From NCBI GenBank assembly GCA_025363155.1, contig JANYEL010000140.1, positions 1 through 64,000 on the forward strand: DNA of 64,000 bases, given 5' to 3'. Position 1 is the stretch's first letter. Each line of letters opens with the position of its first letter. The notes beneath the pieces were generated by a model that did not search any database, had not been told where the DNA came from, and saw only the letters and a list, made by a program, of their open reading frames with translations. Of this stretch, positions 42,168 to 53,212 are shown piece after piece. Source of the DNA: Moraxellaceae bacterium. GTDB taxonomy: Bacteria; Pseudomonadota; Gammaproteobacteria; Pseudomonadales; Moraxellaceae. The position numbers and the translations under genes are program-made.

Positions 42168-43271
42168 ATGCAAAAACGACCACTAAAAGCACCGCTGAAA
42201 ACAACAAACCTCGTGCAATTACTCAGCTTAAGCAGCTCCACTTTGGCAATAAGTCTAGCCGCTATTTTTAGTGCAAACGTACATGCTGCGATTCCAGTGG
42301 AATCACGTCCTTTATCCTCTCCAACAGTCATTGCAGCTCGTACCGACAGCGATCAGACTTCACAATTATGGCAACTGACCCAACAAGTCCAAAAGCTACA
42401 AGATGAAGTCCGTCAGTTACGCGGCAAAGTTGAAAGCCACGACAACGACATCGACCAACTGCAAAAAGAAACCAAGAATCGTTATGTCGATTTCGATCAA
42501 CGCCTCGGACAAGTCCAAGAAGATTTGAAAAAATCTCAAAATGGTACGACGCCACCTGTTTCAACCGATTCGGTGAATGCTGCCCAAACTAACACGACAA
42601 CGAATACTACTAGCCCAACGACAGGTAATGTAGCCAACAACGCGACCGCTCCTGTCGTTGGAGATGAATCAGACAAGCTCGCCTACATTGCTGCATATGA
42701 AGCCTACAAAGCTGGCGGTGCAGCGCAAGCGATTGCTCCGATGAAAAAATTTATTACTGACTACCCGAAAAGTCCATTTGTACCAAATGCGTACTACTGG
42801 CTCGGTGAATTCAACCTCGCGATCACGCCACCGAACTTTGCAGCGGCGTCTAGTAACTTTAAATTGGTCATGAATCAATATCCTAAAACAGCAAAAGCGG
42901 CAGCAGCAACCTATCGCGTAGCAACCTTAGCGGATGTCGATCATCATCAAGCTACAGCAATCACGCTTATGCAATCGTTGGTAAAAAACTATCCTGGCAC
43001 TCAAGAAGCAGGTTATGCGACTGACTATCTCAAGTCTCATGCAACCACTACAGCTATAGACAAAAAAGCTGTCCTGAAGAAAGCTGAAACCAAAAAAACG
43101 GAGACCACCAAAGTAGAAACCAGCAAGGTTGAAAAACCAGTCGTCAAAAAAGTCGAAAAGACTGAAAAAACCGAAGTAAAGAAAACAGATAAAACTGAGA
43201 TTACAGATAAACCAAAAACCAAGTCGATTAAGAAAGTAAAAACAACAGACAATGCGCGCGAGGACATCTAA
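42168..43271 (+). CDS. CpoB/YbgF-like cell division coordinator with a Lys/Thr/Glu-rich C-terminal tail
   Basis: Start preferred at MQKRPLKAPLK (42168). Coiled coil (LTQQVQKLQDEVRQLRGKVESHDNDIDQLQKETKNRYVDFDQRL) plus TPR domain (AYIAAYEAYKAGGAAQAIAPMKKFITDYPKSPFVPNAYYWLGE). Confidence 0.82.
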   Translation: MQKRPLKAPLKTTNLVQLLSLSSSTLAISLAAIFSANVHAAIPVESRPLSSPTVIAARTDSDQTSQLWQLTQQVQKLQDEVRQLRGKVESHDNDIDQLQKETKNRYVDFDQRLGQVQEDLKKSQNGTTPPVSTDSVNAAQTNTTTNTTSPTTGNVANNATAPVVGDESDKLAYIAAYEAYKAGGAAQAIAPMKKFITDYPKSPFVPNAYYWLGEFNLAITPPNFAAASSNFKLVMNQYPKTAKAAAATYRVATLADVDHHQATAITLMQSLVKNYPGTQEAGYATDYLKSHATTTAIDKKAVLKKAETKKTETTKVETSKVEKPVVKKVEKTEKTEVKKTDKTEITDKPKTKSIKKVKTTDNAREDI

Positions 43272-43332
43272 TCTTAACCACTAGATAAATATTCACTCAC
43301 GCACTATGGCGACAATAACGGAGAATAGATTC

Positions 43333-44076
43333 ATGTCAGCACATTCAAAAACTTTGGCACAGCTCAAAACTAAAAAGCGTCAGAAACAACTGGCGACTGC
43401 TGCTTTTGCTTTAACTGCGCTCTTTGCCAGTGGTTCATCATTCGCTGAAACGCAAGAACATCGCATCATTACCTTGCAAGCCGAAACCAGCCGCGAAGTC
43501 CAAAATGATCAAATGCAAGCCACTCTTTATACTGAGTTGAACAACACCAACCCAACACTTTTGGCAAAAGAAAGTGCCCAAATCATTAATCGTGCAATGG
43601 ATTTAGCGAAAGCCTACACCACTGTGAACGTCAGCAACGGAACGCAAAGCACCTATCCAATTTATAACGACAAAAACAAATTGACAGGCTGGCGCGGTCG
43701 CGCTGAAATCCAACTGAAAACGACTGACTTTAAAGCTGGAAGTGAACTCATTGCCCAACTGCAATCGAATATGCAACTCGAAGCTGTCAATTTTTCAGTA
43801 TCAACTGAACAACGCCTAAAAGTTGAAAATGAATTACTGACAGAAATCACAAAAATTTTCCAGAAAAACGCTGCACAAGTCCAACAAGCTTGGGGTGCAA
43901 GCAAGTATGAACTGGTCAATATGAATATTAACAACAGCAGCGATCAACCGCGTCCTTATCCAATGATGATGCGTGCGGCGAAGTTTGAAGCCAGCGATGC
44001 TGTTCCAGCACAAACAGTGCAAAGCGGCAACAGCCTCATTCGCACGACTGCGAATGGCAGCATTCAACTTCAGTAA
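43333..44076 (+). CDS. SIMPL domain (DUF541) periplasmic protein
   Basis: HRIITLQAETSREVQNDQMQATLYTELNNTNP...GWRGRAEIQLKTTDF. Start 43333 or 43306. Confidence 0.82.
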   Translation: MSAHSKTLAQLKTKKRQKQLATAAFALTALFASGSSFAETQEHRIITLQAETSREVQNDQMQATLYTELNNTNPTLLAKESAQIINRAMDLAKAYTTVNVSNGTQSTYPIYNDKNKLTGWRGRAEIQLKTTDFKAGSELIAQLQSNMQLEAVNFSVSTEQRLKVENELLTEITKIFQKNAAQVQQAWGASKYELVNMNINNSSDQPRPYPMMMRAAKFEASDAVPAQTVQSGNSLIRTTANGSIQLQ

Positions 44077-44090
44077 TTAGATAAATGCCC

Positions 44091-44126
44091 ATAAAAAAGC
44101 CCACATAATTTGTGGGCTTTTTTATG
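44091..44126. terminator. Bidirectional terminator
   Basis: ataaaaaagcccacataatttgtgggcttttttat between convergent genes. Confidence 0.85.
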
Positions 44127-44159
44127 CTACAGATAAAATCTAGATCATATTGAAATTTT

Positions 44160-44558
44160 TTAAGCAAACGTGGTGACTAAATACTCTCCACGCTCTACTG
44201 CATGATTTAAAATACGAATCACACGTTTCTCAACAATCATCACTAATAGTTCAGGATCATATTCTTTTAAATGTAATTCTGCTGTTTTTGCCAATTTGGC
44301 TAAATCAATATCCTTATAGACATTAGCCATTTGTTTCACTTCATCTGGCGTAAAAATATTATAACCATCATCTTCCCAGTCTGAATCACGACCGATATGA
44401 CCCAAACCGATATTGTTTAAAAAATCCAAATGTTCAAATGCGTTATGCTCAAAATTTGTACGATAACTTGCGTCTTCATCAGCAATAGAAGAAATTTCTT
44501 TGGTTCCAATTTCTTTAATCGCAGTTTGCGGCACAGATGCTAAATGCAATGACATCAT
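44160..44558 (-). CDS. Hypothetical protein (132 aa)
   Basis: Intact ORF with its own intergenic flanks and a 3' bidirectional terminator; no family recognised. Confidence 0.6.
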   Translation of the reverse strand: MMSLHLASVPQTAIKEIGTKEISSIADEDASYRTNFEHNAFEHLDFLNNIGLGHIGRDSDWEDDGYNIFTPDEVKQMANVYKDIDLAKLAKTAELHLKEYDPELLVMIVEKRVIRILNHAVERGEYLVTTFA

Positions 44559-44724
44559 ATTAATTCATTTCCTTATTTATTCTTGATTGATTAAGCTTTT
44601 CAATTATATAAATAAAAATCTGGTTACGCTAGCAACTCAAAAAAAATTAAAACCTAATATATCTAGCACTTAGGTGATCGAAAGCAGCGAAATGTGCACA
44701 GTGTGATGATAAGGCAGCCTTGCT

Positions 44725-44762
44725 AAAATAAAAAAATACTCATCAGTTAAGCACTGACAAGT
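44725..44762 (-). terminator. Terminator of the lpx/bam operon, downstream of lpxA
   Basis: Minus strand: ACTTGTCAGT-GCTTA-ACTGATGAGT-ATTTTTTTATTTT. Confidence 0.75.
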
Positions 44763-44802
44763 GTTTTTTGATTTTTAGGTTTATGACTTTGTAAATGATT
44801 GC

Positions 44803-45693
44803 TTAGCGAGTGATACCCCGATCGGAAGTTTGCAGTGAATCAATCAGCAATTTCACTTCAGGATGATTCGGTAGTACATCACTAATCAACGCTTCAATCG
44901 CTTGTTCTTTGGTTAAACCTTGACGATAAACGATCTTAAACGCCTGTTTAAGTGCAGTAATCGTTTCTGAACCCCACCCACGACGGCGCATGCCTTCATA
45001 GTTCATCCCGTGTGCTTTCGATGGGTTACCAGAGACCATGACGTATGCAGGAACATCTTTTACAATCAGACTTGCTCCACCAACCATCGAATAAGAATCT
45101 AAACGGCAGAACTGATGAATACCAGAGTTGCCGCCGACAATGACTGAATCACCAATTTTAACGTGCCCTGCGATTCCAACGTTATTCGCAAAAACATTGC
45201 CACTACCAATCTTGCAATCATGTGCCACATGGGTATTAACCATAAATAGGTTACGATCACCAACTTTTGTCAGACCGTCGTCCTGAGTCGTCCCACGATG
45301 AAAGGTACAAGACTCACGAATGGTATTGTCATTTCCAATCTCAAGCCAGGTTTCTTCACCGTGATATTTTAAATCTTGGCAATCTTCACCAATCGTTGCG
45401 AACTGGTAAATACGATTGCGCTCACCAATCCGTGTCCAGCGGCTAATCACGACATGCGGGCCAATGTTGCAATCCGCACCAATCGTGACTTGAGGCCCAA
45501 CAATGGTATAAGGCCCGATGCGAACCGACGGGTCAATCTGTGCAGTCGGATCAATAATCGCTGTCGGATGGATAAACGGATGACTATTTGCATCAATGCT
45601 CATTGGAGTCGGGGCATGACCCTTCCCTTTTTCTCGAACTGCTGTTTGAGTTTCTGGAATTAAATCGGAGGTCTGTCCTGACGCCAAGCTCAT
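44803..45693 (-). CDS. lpxA: UDP-N-acetylglucosamine acyltransferase
   Basis: Hexapeptide repeats with HPTAIIDPTAQIDPSVRIGPYTIVGP, RGTTQDDGLTKVG, GIHQFCRLD. Confidence 0.97.
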   Translation of the reverse strand: MSLASGQTSDLIPETQTAVREKGKGHAPTPMSIDANSHPFIHPTAIIDPTAQIDPSVRIGPYTIVGPQVTIGADCNIGPHVVISRWTRIGERNRIYQFATIGEDCQDLKYHGEETWLEIGNDNTIRESCTFHRGTTQDDGLTKVGDRNLFMVNTHVAHDCKIGSGNVFANNVGIAGHVKIGDSVIVGGNSGIHQFCRLDSYSMVGGASLIVKDVPAYVMVSGNPSKAHGMNYEGMRRRGWGSETITALKQAFKIVYRQGLTKEQAIEALISDVLPNHPEVKLLIDSLQTSDRGITR

Positions 45694-46166
45694 TTTGCTA
45701 TCTCCAAATTCTGCTCTATCACCATAATTTCAGCACTTGCCGCCAGTTCATCACCGACTCTGACTTGGCAAGCAAACTTATAGATCTTTTGTTTGGAAGT
45801 GATGATTTCCGCGCTGATGGTTAGCGTATCACCCGGAATCACGCGACGTTTAAAGCGTAACTTATCGACACCCGCAAATAAATAAATAAAACCATCCGCA
45901 GGTAGCTTTTCTTCGGTAATAAAACCCAAGATTCCTGATACCTGTGCCATCGCCTCTAGCATTAATACGCCAGGCATAACCGGCATTCCAGGAAAATGTC
46001 CCTCAAAAAATTCTTCATTGACCGTGACATTTTTGATCGCAACAATGGACTTTCCTGGCTCTACGGAGAGAACACGATCCACCATCAGAAACGGGTAACG
46101 CTGCGGTAAAAACTCACGGATGGTTTCAACATACATCGGCATTGCGACTGGAAAAGTTATACTCAT
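45690..46166 (-). CDS. fabZ: 3-hydroxyacyl-ACP dehydratase FabZ
   Basis: LPQRYPFLMVDRV and GHFPGMPVMPGVLMLEAMAQVSG; 4-nt overlap with lpxA. Confidence 0.97.
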   Translation of the reverse strand: MSITFPVAMPMYVETIREFLPQRYPFLMVDRVLSVEPGKSIVAIKNVTVNEEFFEGHFPGMPVMPGVLMLEAMAQVSGILGFITEEKLPADGFIYLFAGVDKLRFKRRVIPGDTLTISAEIITSKQKIYKFACQVRVGDELAASAEIMVIEQNLEIAK

Positions 46167-46419
46167 AAAAACAGACTTCTGGGCTATGTGCGACTATTTT
46201 AGGCTATTTATGTCTACTTGTACCTGACACTATCTATCACATTTTTATTGAATTTAACCGATGTAGCCTCGTTAGAAGCAGGTCAATTTTCCGAATAAAA
46301 ATAACTTTGTGTGAATACAAACAGTATCAGGTGAAGAGGACTTGAATAAATTTTTCAGCAAACTGCTCATATTACTGGGCTTATCACATTTGCTGCACGT
46401 CAACAGGCTCAAGATGTAA

Positions 46420-47505
46420 CTATTGATTACCAAGTTGTAATTCTAACCTTTTCAGAGCAAGTTGCAACTCTTTGATTTGAGCTGCAGTCTCGCCCAGATG
46501 ACGAACACGAACAGCATTCTTACGCCAATCTGTTGTTTTTTCGAATGCTGAACCAGATGAATAGCTTCCTGATTCCTTGATTGAACGCGTAATCATACTC
46601 ATTGCAGTGATCTGCACACGATCAGTAATCTCTAGATGTCCTGCAACGCCGACTAAACCGCCTAGAATACAATGCGCACCAATTTTTGTACTGCCCGCGA
46701 TTGCAGTTGAAGCAGCAATCGCAGTATGTGCTCCAATTTGCACATTATGAGCAATCTGAACGAGATTATCGATGATTACACCTTCGCCAATAATCGTATC
46801 ATCAAGCGCACCACGATCAATCGTCGTATTGGCACCGATACGAACATCATTACCGATGATCACACGGCCAAGCTGAACAATCCGATGCCATTGGCCTTTA
46901 TAAGGCGCAAAACCAAAACCTTCGGCGCCAATGACTGCACCCGCATGGATGCGTACGCGGTCACCTAGACGACAACCATGATGAATCGTTGCACCATGTC
47001 CAATCCAACAATCCGCACCCACGATACTCTCACGACCGATATGGATCGAAGAAATCAGGACTGTCCCATCACCCACTTTGGCATCATCTTCAACAACGAC
47101 AAAAGCGCCAATGGAAACATTTTTGCCAATCACAGCGCGATCGGAAATCACCGCAGTCGGATGAATACCTCTTTCTACTTCAGCGAAAGGATCAAACAAA
47201 TGGGTGAGTTGAGCAAACGCGAAATACGGATCTGAGACCACAATGGCTGAACCGTTAAATTCATCACGATCTGCTGGGGTTATTAGCATCGCACCCGCCG
47301 CAGTGTTTTTTAATTGAGCGCGATATTGGCTATTTGCCAGAAAACTTAAATGAGAAGACTCGGCATTTGAAAGTGACGCCAAGCCCGTGATCACCAGCTC
47401 AGAATCTCCAGAGATGACCGCAGGCACTGATTTAGAATCAGGACCACGATCAATCATCTGTTGATTTAAGTGTTGCGCTACTTCCCTTAGCGTCAAACTG
47501 ATCAT
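46420..47505 (-). CDS. lpxD: UDP-3-O-(3-hydroxyacyl)glucosamine N-acyltransferase
   Basis: Hexapeptide repeats; [44 protein letters not shown]. Confidence 0.97.
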   Translation of the reverse strand: MISLTLREVAQHLNQQMIDRGPDSKSVPAVISGDSELVITGLASLSNAESSHLSFLANSQYRAQLKNTAAGAMLITPADRDEFNGSAIVVSDPYFAFAQLTHLFDPFAEVERGIHPTAVISDRAVIGKNVSIGAFVVVEDDAKVGDGTVLISSIHIGRESIVGADCWIGHGATIHHGCRLGDRVRIHAGAVIGAEGFGFAPYKGQWHRIVQLGRVIIGNDVRIGANTTIDRGALDDTIIGEGVIIDNLVQIAHNVQIGAHTAIAASTAIAGSTKIGAHCILGGLVGVAGHLEITDRVQITAMSMITRSIKESGSYSSGSAFEKTTDWRKNAVRVRHLGETAAQIKELQLALKRLELQLGNQ

Positions 47506-48009
47506 TTATTTTGCTGCGTTCAAGCGATCAGTGATTTTTTTGGTCAGATCAGCAGCTGGTGACGCCCAAATCACATATTTCTTCTCAACGATCACATCAT
47601 AGTTACCTTCTTTACGAAGGTCGTCAATGATCGACTCAAGTTTAGGCATTAATGTTTTCAGCATCGCTGTTTGTGCTTCTTCGATACGACGTTGTACGCC
47701 TTCAGCGGTACCATTATAGTCATTCAGTTTAGACTGCGCTTGTGCTTGCAACGCTTGCTTGTCTTTATCACTCATGACCGAACCGTCTTTTTGAAAACGC
47801 TCTTGAATAGCGGTAATGTCTTTACGCAACTGTTCCAAACGTTCACGCTGTGACTTCAAACTGGTGTTTAAACCGTCAATGGTTTGTTTCGCCGCATTTG
47901 ACGCCAAAACAGCAGCCTGTGAGTCTGCAACAGCAACATTATTCGCATAAGCCGCAGGTGACAACACAACTGCTGCCGCCAAACCTAAACCAGTGATTAA
48001 AGAACGCAT
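47506..48009 (-). CDS. skp: OmpH/Skp family periplasmic chaperone
   Basis: Signal peptide, coiled coil, C-terminal YDVIVEKKYVIWASPAADLTKKITDRLN; between lpxD and bamA. Confidence 0.9.
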   Translation of the reverse strand: MRSLITGLGLAAAVVLSPAAYANNVAVADSQAAVLASNAAKQTIDGLNTSLKSQRERLEQLRKDITAIQERFQKDGSVMSDKDKQALQAQAQSKLNDYNGTAEGVQRRIEEAQTAMLKTLMPKLESIIDDLRKEGNYDVIVEKKYVIWASPAADLTKKITDRLNAAK

Positions 48010-48053
48010 TGTGTTTCTCCTTGTAAAATGCGAATAAAAAACGATGAAACTTA

Positions 48054-50462
48054 TTAAAAAACACGACCAATCGCAAATTGAACCTTTTGGATTTGGTCAT
48101 TTGGTTTTGAACTTAGGGGGTGAGCATAACTCAGTGCGATAGGTCCAATCATGGTAATCCATGTAAACCCAATGCCCGCACTATATCTAAAATTATCGGC
48201 ACTGAATTTATAGTCGTTTGTCGCGTTACTCGCAACACCAGAAGTGTCGAAGATTTGTCCGCCTTCAACAAAAATTACAGGGCGAATTTGCTTAGCCCAA
48301 TCACCCGCGTACGGAATCGGCAAAATCAATTCTAATCCGCCAGTAATCATACCGTTACCGCCGACTGACTCTGGATCTGGATCTCGATTCGCTGCTGTAT
48401 AGCCAATGCCATCACTACGCGGTCCAAGAGTATAATCTTTATACCCTCTGACCGACCCATAGCCACCCGCAAAATAATTTTTCCAAAACGGTAAATCATG
48501 TCCATAACCGAGCTTGGCATACGCGCGGAATACAAACTTATCAAAGTAATGAGACGGTAACTGGAAATATGTTTGTCCAGAGTAGCTAATACGCTGATAT
48601 TGGACATCACTACCAGGAATCGTGGTATCCAACGACACTTGATGTGACGTTCCACTTGTCGCCAAAACAGGACGATTCAACGTGTTATAAGCCCAAGATA
48701 AACTCAGGTTATACGTCAAGAAATCCTTATCATAGAGTGGATTTGCAGGATCACCTGACTTATTAACCGCACCGTTTGAAACTAAATAATTCTGCGCCAC
48801 TTGTGAAACAAACTGCGTTGTTCTAATCGACGTATTATCGATATTCAGTGTCGCGCTAACGCTCTTATTTTCATCAACAGGATAACCAAAGGTCATCGAT
48901 GCGCCTTGTGCATCCGAGTAATAACGTTGGACACTGAGAGAGCTATCCAGCTTGGTATCACGCACATAGAAATTAAAACCACGACTGACACCATCGGGTG
49001 TGTAGTATGGATCTAAGACGTTAATGTTGTAATTATTTAAAGTTTGAGAGCGAGTAATATCCAAACCAACTTGATTACCCGTACCAAAGAAATTGGTTTG
49101 ATTTAAACCAAACTGGAAAGTGATACCACCATACTGCGAGTAGCCCACGGAGATACTACTGCTTCCCGAAGGCTGTTCTTCAACGGTCGCATTCAAGTCA
49201 ATTTGATCATTACTATTCGGCACACGAACGGTGTCAATCGATACTGTTTTGAAAAACCCTGTGCGTTCTAAACGAACTTTAGATAGATCGATTTTCTCAT
49301 TGGATGCCAATGAACCTTCAAGTTGACGCATTTCACGGCGCAGCACGTTATCTGCAGTTTTCTGATTCCCTTTGAAGTTAATACGGCGCACATAAACCTG
49401 TTTACCTGGGTTAATCGCGTAATTCACCGTGACGGTCTTTGTCGCTTCATCTACTTCAGGAATTGGATTAATTTCGGCAAAATAATAGCCGCTATTCCCA
49501 TATTTTTTACTCAACAATTGTGAGGTTGCAGTGACTTGCGCTTGTGAATAAATGGTGCCTGGCTTATAAATAATCAGCTGTTTAAGATCATCATTCTTAT
49601 ACAGTGGGTCACCAACAAACTTACTTTCACCAAACTTATATTGCGTGCCTTCATTGACACTGATTTCAATAAAAATCTTCTTTTTGTCTTCGCTTAAGTT
49701 CAATTGCGCGCTATTCAACGCGTAGTGAATATAACCTTTGTTTAAATATAACGCTCTGAGGTTATCTAAGCTTGTGCTCATTTTTTCACGCGCATAACGA
49801 TCATCGCGTGTAAGAATTGATGACCAACTGCTCGACTTCACTTCAAAGGCTTTTTTAATTTCATCATCGGTGAAAATTGAATTGCCAACGACTTGGATAT
49901 TGACGACTTTTACCGCATCGCCTTCATAAATTTTGAAAGCGACATCAACACGGTTATTCGGCTTTGGAATCGTTTCAATTTTCACAGCTGCATCGTAACG
50001 ACCTTGCTGGGAATATTGCTGTTCTAATTCATTTTTGACCACTTGTAATGACGCACGTTTGAGCACTTCGCCTTCCGCGATTCCACCACTTTTAAGACCT
50101 TTAAGCAGTGCATCCGAAGGAATCAGTTTGTTGCCGCTCAATGTCAGCGATGCAATGACAGGGCGTTCAACCACGGTAATGACTAAGTCGTTTTGTTCAC
50201 GACTAGTTTTCACATCATCGAAATCACCACTGGCATATAACGTCCGAATAGCGGCAGAAATTTTATCATCGGTAATGGTATCGCCGCTCGCGATCGGTAA
50301 TCGTGCTGACACGCTGGCAGGTGCTAAACGGACCAAACCTTCAATACGAATATCATGTGCCACAAAGCTTGAAGACGACGCTTCCGCAAATGCAGTAGAA
50401 GATGTTGCCGCCATCATGCAAGTCGCAATCGTTAAGGGCAGTAGTGCTAAAGGATGCTTCAT
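48054..50462 (-). CDS. bamA: Outer membrane protein assembly factor BamA
   Basis: POTRA repeats and Omp85 barrel (FAGGYGSVRGYKDYTLGPR; C-terminal VQFAIGRVF). Start preferred at MKHPLALLPL (50462). Confidence 0.97.
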   Translation of the reverse strand: MKHPLALLPLTIATCMMAATSSTAFAEASSSSFVAHDIRIEGLVRLAPASVSARLPIASGDTITDDKISAAIRTLYASGDFDDVKTSREQNDLVITVVERPVIASLTLSGNKLIPSDALLKGLKSGGIAEGEVLKRASLQVVKNELEQQYSQQGRYDAAVKIETIPKPNNRVDVAFKIYEGDAVKVVNIQVVGNSIFTDDEIKKAFEVKSSSWSSILTRDDRYAREKMSTSLDNLRALYLNKGYIHYALNSAQLNLSEDKKKIFIEISVNEGTQYKFGESKFVGDPLYKNDDLKQLIIYKPGTIYSQAQVTATSQLLSKKYGNSGYYFAEINPIPEVDEATKTVTVNYAINPGKQVYVRRINFKGNQKTADNVLRREMRQLEGSLASNEKIDLSKVRLERTGFFKTVSIDTVRVPNSNDQIDLNATVEEQPSGSSSISVGYSQYGGITFQFGLNQTNFFGTGNQVGLDITRSQTLNNYNINVLDPYYTPDGVSRGFNFYVRDTKLDSSLSVQRYYSDAQGASMTFGYPVDENKSVSATLNIDNTSIRTTQFVSQVAQNYLVSNGAVNKSGDPANPLYDKDFLTYNLSLSWAYNTLNRPVLATSGTSHQVSLDTTIPGSDVQYQRISYSGQTYFQLPSHYFDKFVFRAYAKLGYGHDLPFWKNYFAGGYGSVRGYKDYTLGPRSDGIGYTAANRDPDPESVGGNGMITGGLELILPIPYAGDWAKQIRPVIFVEGGQIFDTSGVASNATNDYKFSADNFRYSAGIGFTWITMIGPIALSYAHPLSSKPNDQIQKVQFAIGRVF

Positions 50463-50537
50463 GCCAACATTATCCACGTCAAACTAAAAATTTTAAGAAA
50501 ACCTAACACGCTATTAATTAATGAAACGAATGCTCAA

Positions 50538-51902
50538 TTAAAATAGTCGGGTTAAATCATTAAATAAAGCAATAATCATCAACATACCCAACAAGGCAAT
50601 GCCGACGCGAAAACCAGCACGTTGAAACCATTCTGGAACTGGACGTCCAATCACGGCTTCAATCGCGTAATAAACTAAGTGACCACCATCTAAAATTGGA
50701 ATAGGCATCAAATTCAAAACGCCCAAGCTCACACTCATCACCGCCATAAACCCAATAAACGCTTCCCAGCCAATATCGGCAGTATGTCCCGCAACCTTGG
50801 CAATGGTGATCGGACCTGAAATATTATTCAGCCCAATAAGACCACTAATCATCTTGCCAAACGACGTCACCGTCAACGCAGACAAATGCCACGTCTTTTG
50901 AACAGCCAACCCCAAAGCTGTCAACGGATCATGGTGGATAACTTGCTTATATTCCGCTGGTATTTGGTAGCTTTGTGTTTGTTTTACTTTCGGAAGTACA
51001 CCGAGCAAACCAATTTTTGAACCAAAATCATCTCGTTTTGCTGCAGGCTTGAGTACTAAAGTTTTCTGTATCCCATTACGCTCAACAACGACTGACAAGG
51101 TTTGATCTGGATGTGCATGAATGACGCGGGTGAGCGCTAACCAATCTGTGACCGCTTGCCCATCAACACTGATAAAACGATCCCCAGCTAACAATCCTTG
51201 TTTCGCACCCACACCATCAGCTTGAACCTCACCAATGATGGGCTCAATCACAGGCATGTACGGGTAAAAACCGAGCTGCCCTAAAGCATCCGCACCACTT
51301 GATTTCAAAAAGGTCTTAATGGGTAATTGATGAGCAATACTTTGACCCGCGTGATCGGCATCAATTTTAATCACGCCACTATCGCCCATGCGATCAATTA
51401 AAGCGTAATTCAGTTTTTCAAAATCTTGAACAGGCTTTCCGTCGATTGCGGTAATCAAATCACCCTTTTGTAAACCTGCGATTGCCGCTGGTGAATTCGG
51501 GTCAATTTGCCAAATTCGCGTATTGACTTGCTCACTCTTCGGTAAGAATAAAATCCAAAATAGGAGTACGGCAAATAGTAGATTGATCAAAGGCCCTGCA
51601 GCAACAACGGCCATACGAACCAGTGCAGGCTGACGATTAAAGGCATGCGGTAGATCCGCCTCAGCGACCTCGCCTTCTCGTTCATCGGCCATGCGTACAA
51701 AACCACCCAATGGAATTGCCGCAAATTGATATTGAACGCCATCTTTGCCTTGCCACTTCAGCAATGCAGGACCAAATCCAATCGAAAAAGTGAGAATCTT
51801 GATACCAAAACGACGCGCCACCCAAAAATGTCCAAACTCATGGATTGCCACTAAAGGACCCAAAAGGAGTAACGCAGCAAGGACAATTTGAAAAACACTC
51901 AT
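50538..51902 (-). CDS. rseP: RIP metalloprotease RseP
   Basis: HEFGHFWVARRFGIK zinc motif, two PDZ domains, NLMPIPILDGGHLVYY. Confidence 0.96.
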   Translation of the reverse strand: MSVFQIVLAALLLLGPLVAIHEFGHFWVARRFGIKILTFSIGFGPALLKWQGKDGVQYQFAAIPLGGFVRMADEREGEVAEADLPHAFNRQPALVRMAVVAAGPLINLLFAVLLFWILFLPKSEQVNTRIWQIDPNSPAAIAGLQKGDLITAIDGKPVQDFEKLNYALIDRMGDSGVIKIDADHAGQSIAHQLPIKTFLKSSGADALGQLGFYPYMPVIEPIIGEVQADGVGAKQGLLAGDRFISVDGQAVTDWLALTRVIHAHPDQTLSVVVERNGIQKTLVLKPAAKRDDFGSKIGLLGVLPKVKQTQSYQIPAEYKQVIHHDPLTALGLAVQKTWHLSALTVTSFGKMISGLIGLNNISGPITIAKVAGHTADIGWEAFIGFMAVMSVSLGVLNLMPIPILDGGHLVYYAIEAVIGRPVPEWFQRAGFRVGIALLGMLMIIALFNDLTRLF

Positions 51903-51956
51903 AAATGGCTATATATACCTAATAAAATCAAAAAAATAATTAATTTAAACAACTTA

Positions 51957-53210
51957 CTACACAGATGTTTGCACAATTTTCTGTGCGATCTGCCGTGCAG
52001 CAGCATCATAATGCAGGATTGTGGCAAGGTCGCGCGCCGCAATCATCGGTAATTGTGTAATAACTGCCTGAATTATGCGAGGAATGTCACAAAATTTGAT
52101 CGTTTTCGCCAAAAATGCCGCAACCGCCACTTCATTGGCAGCATTGAGCACTGCTGGTGTTGTTCCACCTGCCTGCATAGCCTCGCGCGCCAAGCGTAAA
52201 CAAGGGAAACGAACCTCATCTGGCTTTTCAAAATTCAGAGTAGCCACTTGAAATAAATCCAGTGGCGCAACGCCTGCATCAATCCGTTTCGGCCATGCTA
52301 ATGCATGCGCAATCGGCGTACACATATCAGGATTACCCATTTGAGCTAACGTCGACCCATCGACATATTGCACCAGCGAATGAATAATACTTTGCGGATG
52401 TACGACGACCGTGACACGTTCAGCAGGTAAATCAAATAAATGACATGCTTCGATTAACTCCAAGCCTTTATTCATTAAGGTCGCGGAATCAACAGAAATT
52501 TTCTGACCCATCACCCAATTCGGATGCTTGCAGGCTTGTTCTGGCGTCACTCGCTCTAATTGTTGTAAATCAAATTGGCGAAATGGCCCGCCTGACGCGG
52601 TTAATAGAATTTGCGAAACGCCAGCACGTGACGGGTGGCTTTGAAACCGTTCAGTCGTTTGGAAATAATCGGCAGGTAAACATTGGAAAATTGCATTATG
52701 TTCAGAATCGACAGGTAAAAGCATCGCGCCCGAACTGCGGACACAATCCATAAACAGGCTGCCCGCCATGACCAATGCTTCTTTATTAGCGAGTAATACA
52801 CGCTTGCCAGCCTGCACAGCCGCCAATGTTGGCTCAAGACCAGCAGCACCAACAATCGCCGCCATCACCACATCGACGTCGCTATGCTCAGCAATGAACT
52901 TTAACCCCGCCTCGCCTTCGACAATATTGGGAACTTTTGCGTTTGGAAAACGTTGCTTTAAATCTTGGGCAAACTGCTCGCCTTTAGAGGCAGGAACAGA
53001 CACATATTCTGGCTGATAGCGTGCAGACAACGCTGCCAGCTGATCTAAACGACCATGCCCACTTAAAGCAAAGACTTGATAATGTGCTGAATGTAGCGCT
53101 AAAACTTTAAGCGTACTTTCGCCGATTGACCCTGTGGCACCGAGAATACATACATTTTGTTTTTCTTTCTTTGCAGACAGAGTGGTTAAAGATTGCAATG
53201 GATTCTGCAC
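51957..53210 (-). CDS. dxr: 1-deoxy-D-xylulose-5-phosphate reductoisomerase
   Basis: [40 protein letters not shown]. Confidence 0.98.
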   Translation of the reverse strand: MQNPLQSLTTLSAKKEKQNVCILGATGSIGESTLKVLALHSAHYQVFALSGHGRLDQLAALSARYQPEYVSVPASKGEQFAQDLKQRFPNAKVPNIVEGEAGLKFIAEHSDVDVVMAAIVGAAGLEPTLAAVQAGKRVLLANKEALVMAGSLFMDCVRSSGAMLLPVDSEHNAIFQCLPADYFQTTERFQSHPSRAGVSQILLTASGGPFRQFDLQQLERVTPEQACKHPNWVMGQKISVDSATLMNKGLELIEACHLFDLPAERVTVVVHPQSIIHSLVQYVDGSTLAQMGNPDMCTPIAHALAWPKRIDAGVAPLDLFQVATLNFEKPDEVRFPCLRLAREAMQAGGTTPAVLNAANEVAVAAFLAKTIKFCDIPRIIQAVITQLPMIAARDLATILHYDAAARQIAQKIVQTSV

Positions 53211-53212
53211 TC

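Noticed and set aside
43037-43267. 76-aa minus-strand ORF with a Phe/Val/Ser-rich hydrophobic sequence
   Set aside because: It is the reverse complement of the Lys/Thr/Glu-rich CpoB tail.
50035-50487. 150-aa plus-strand ORF
   Set aside because: Antisense to the BamA N-terminal coding region.
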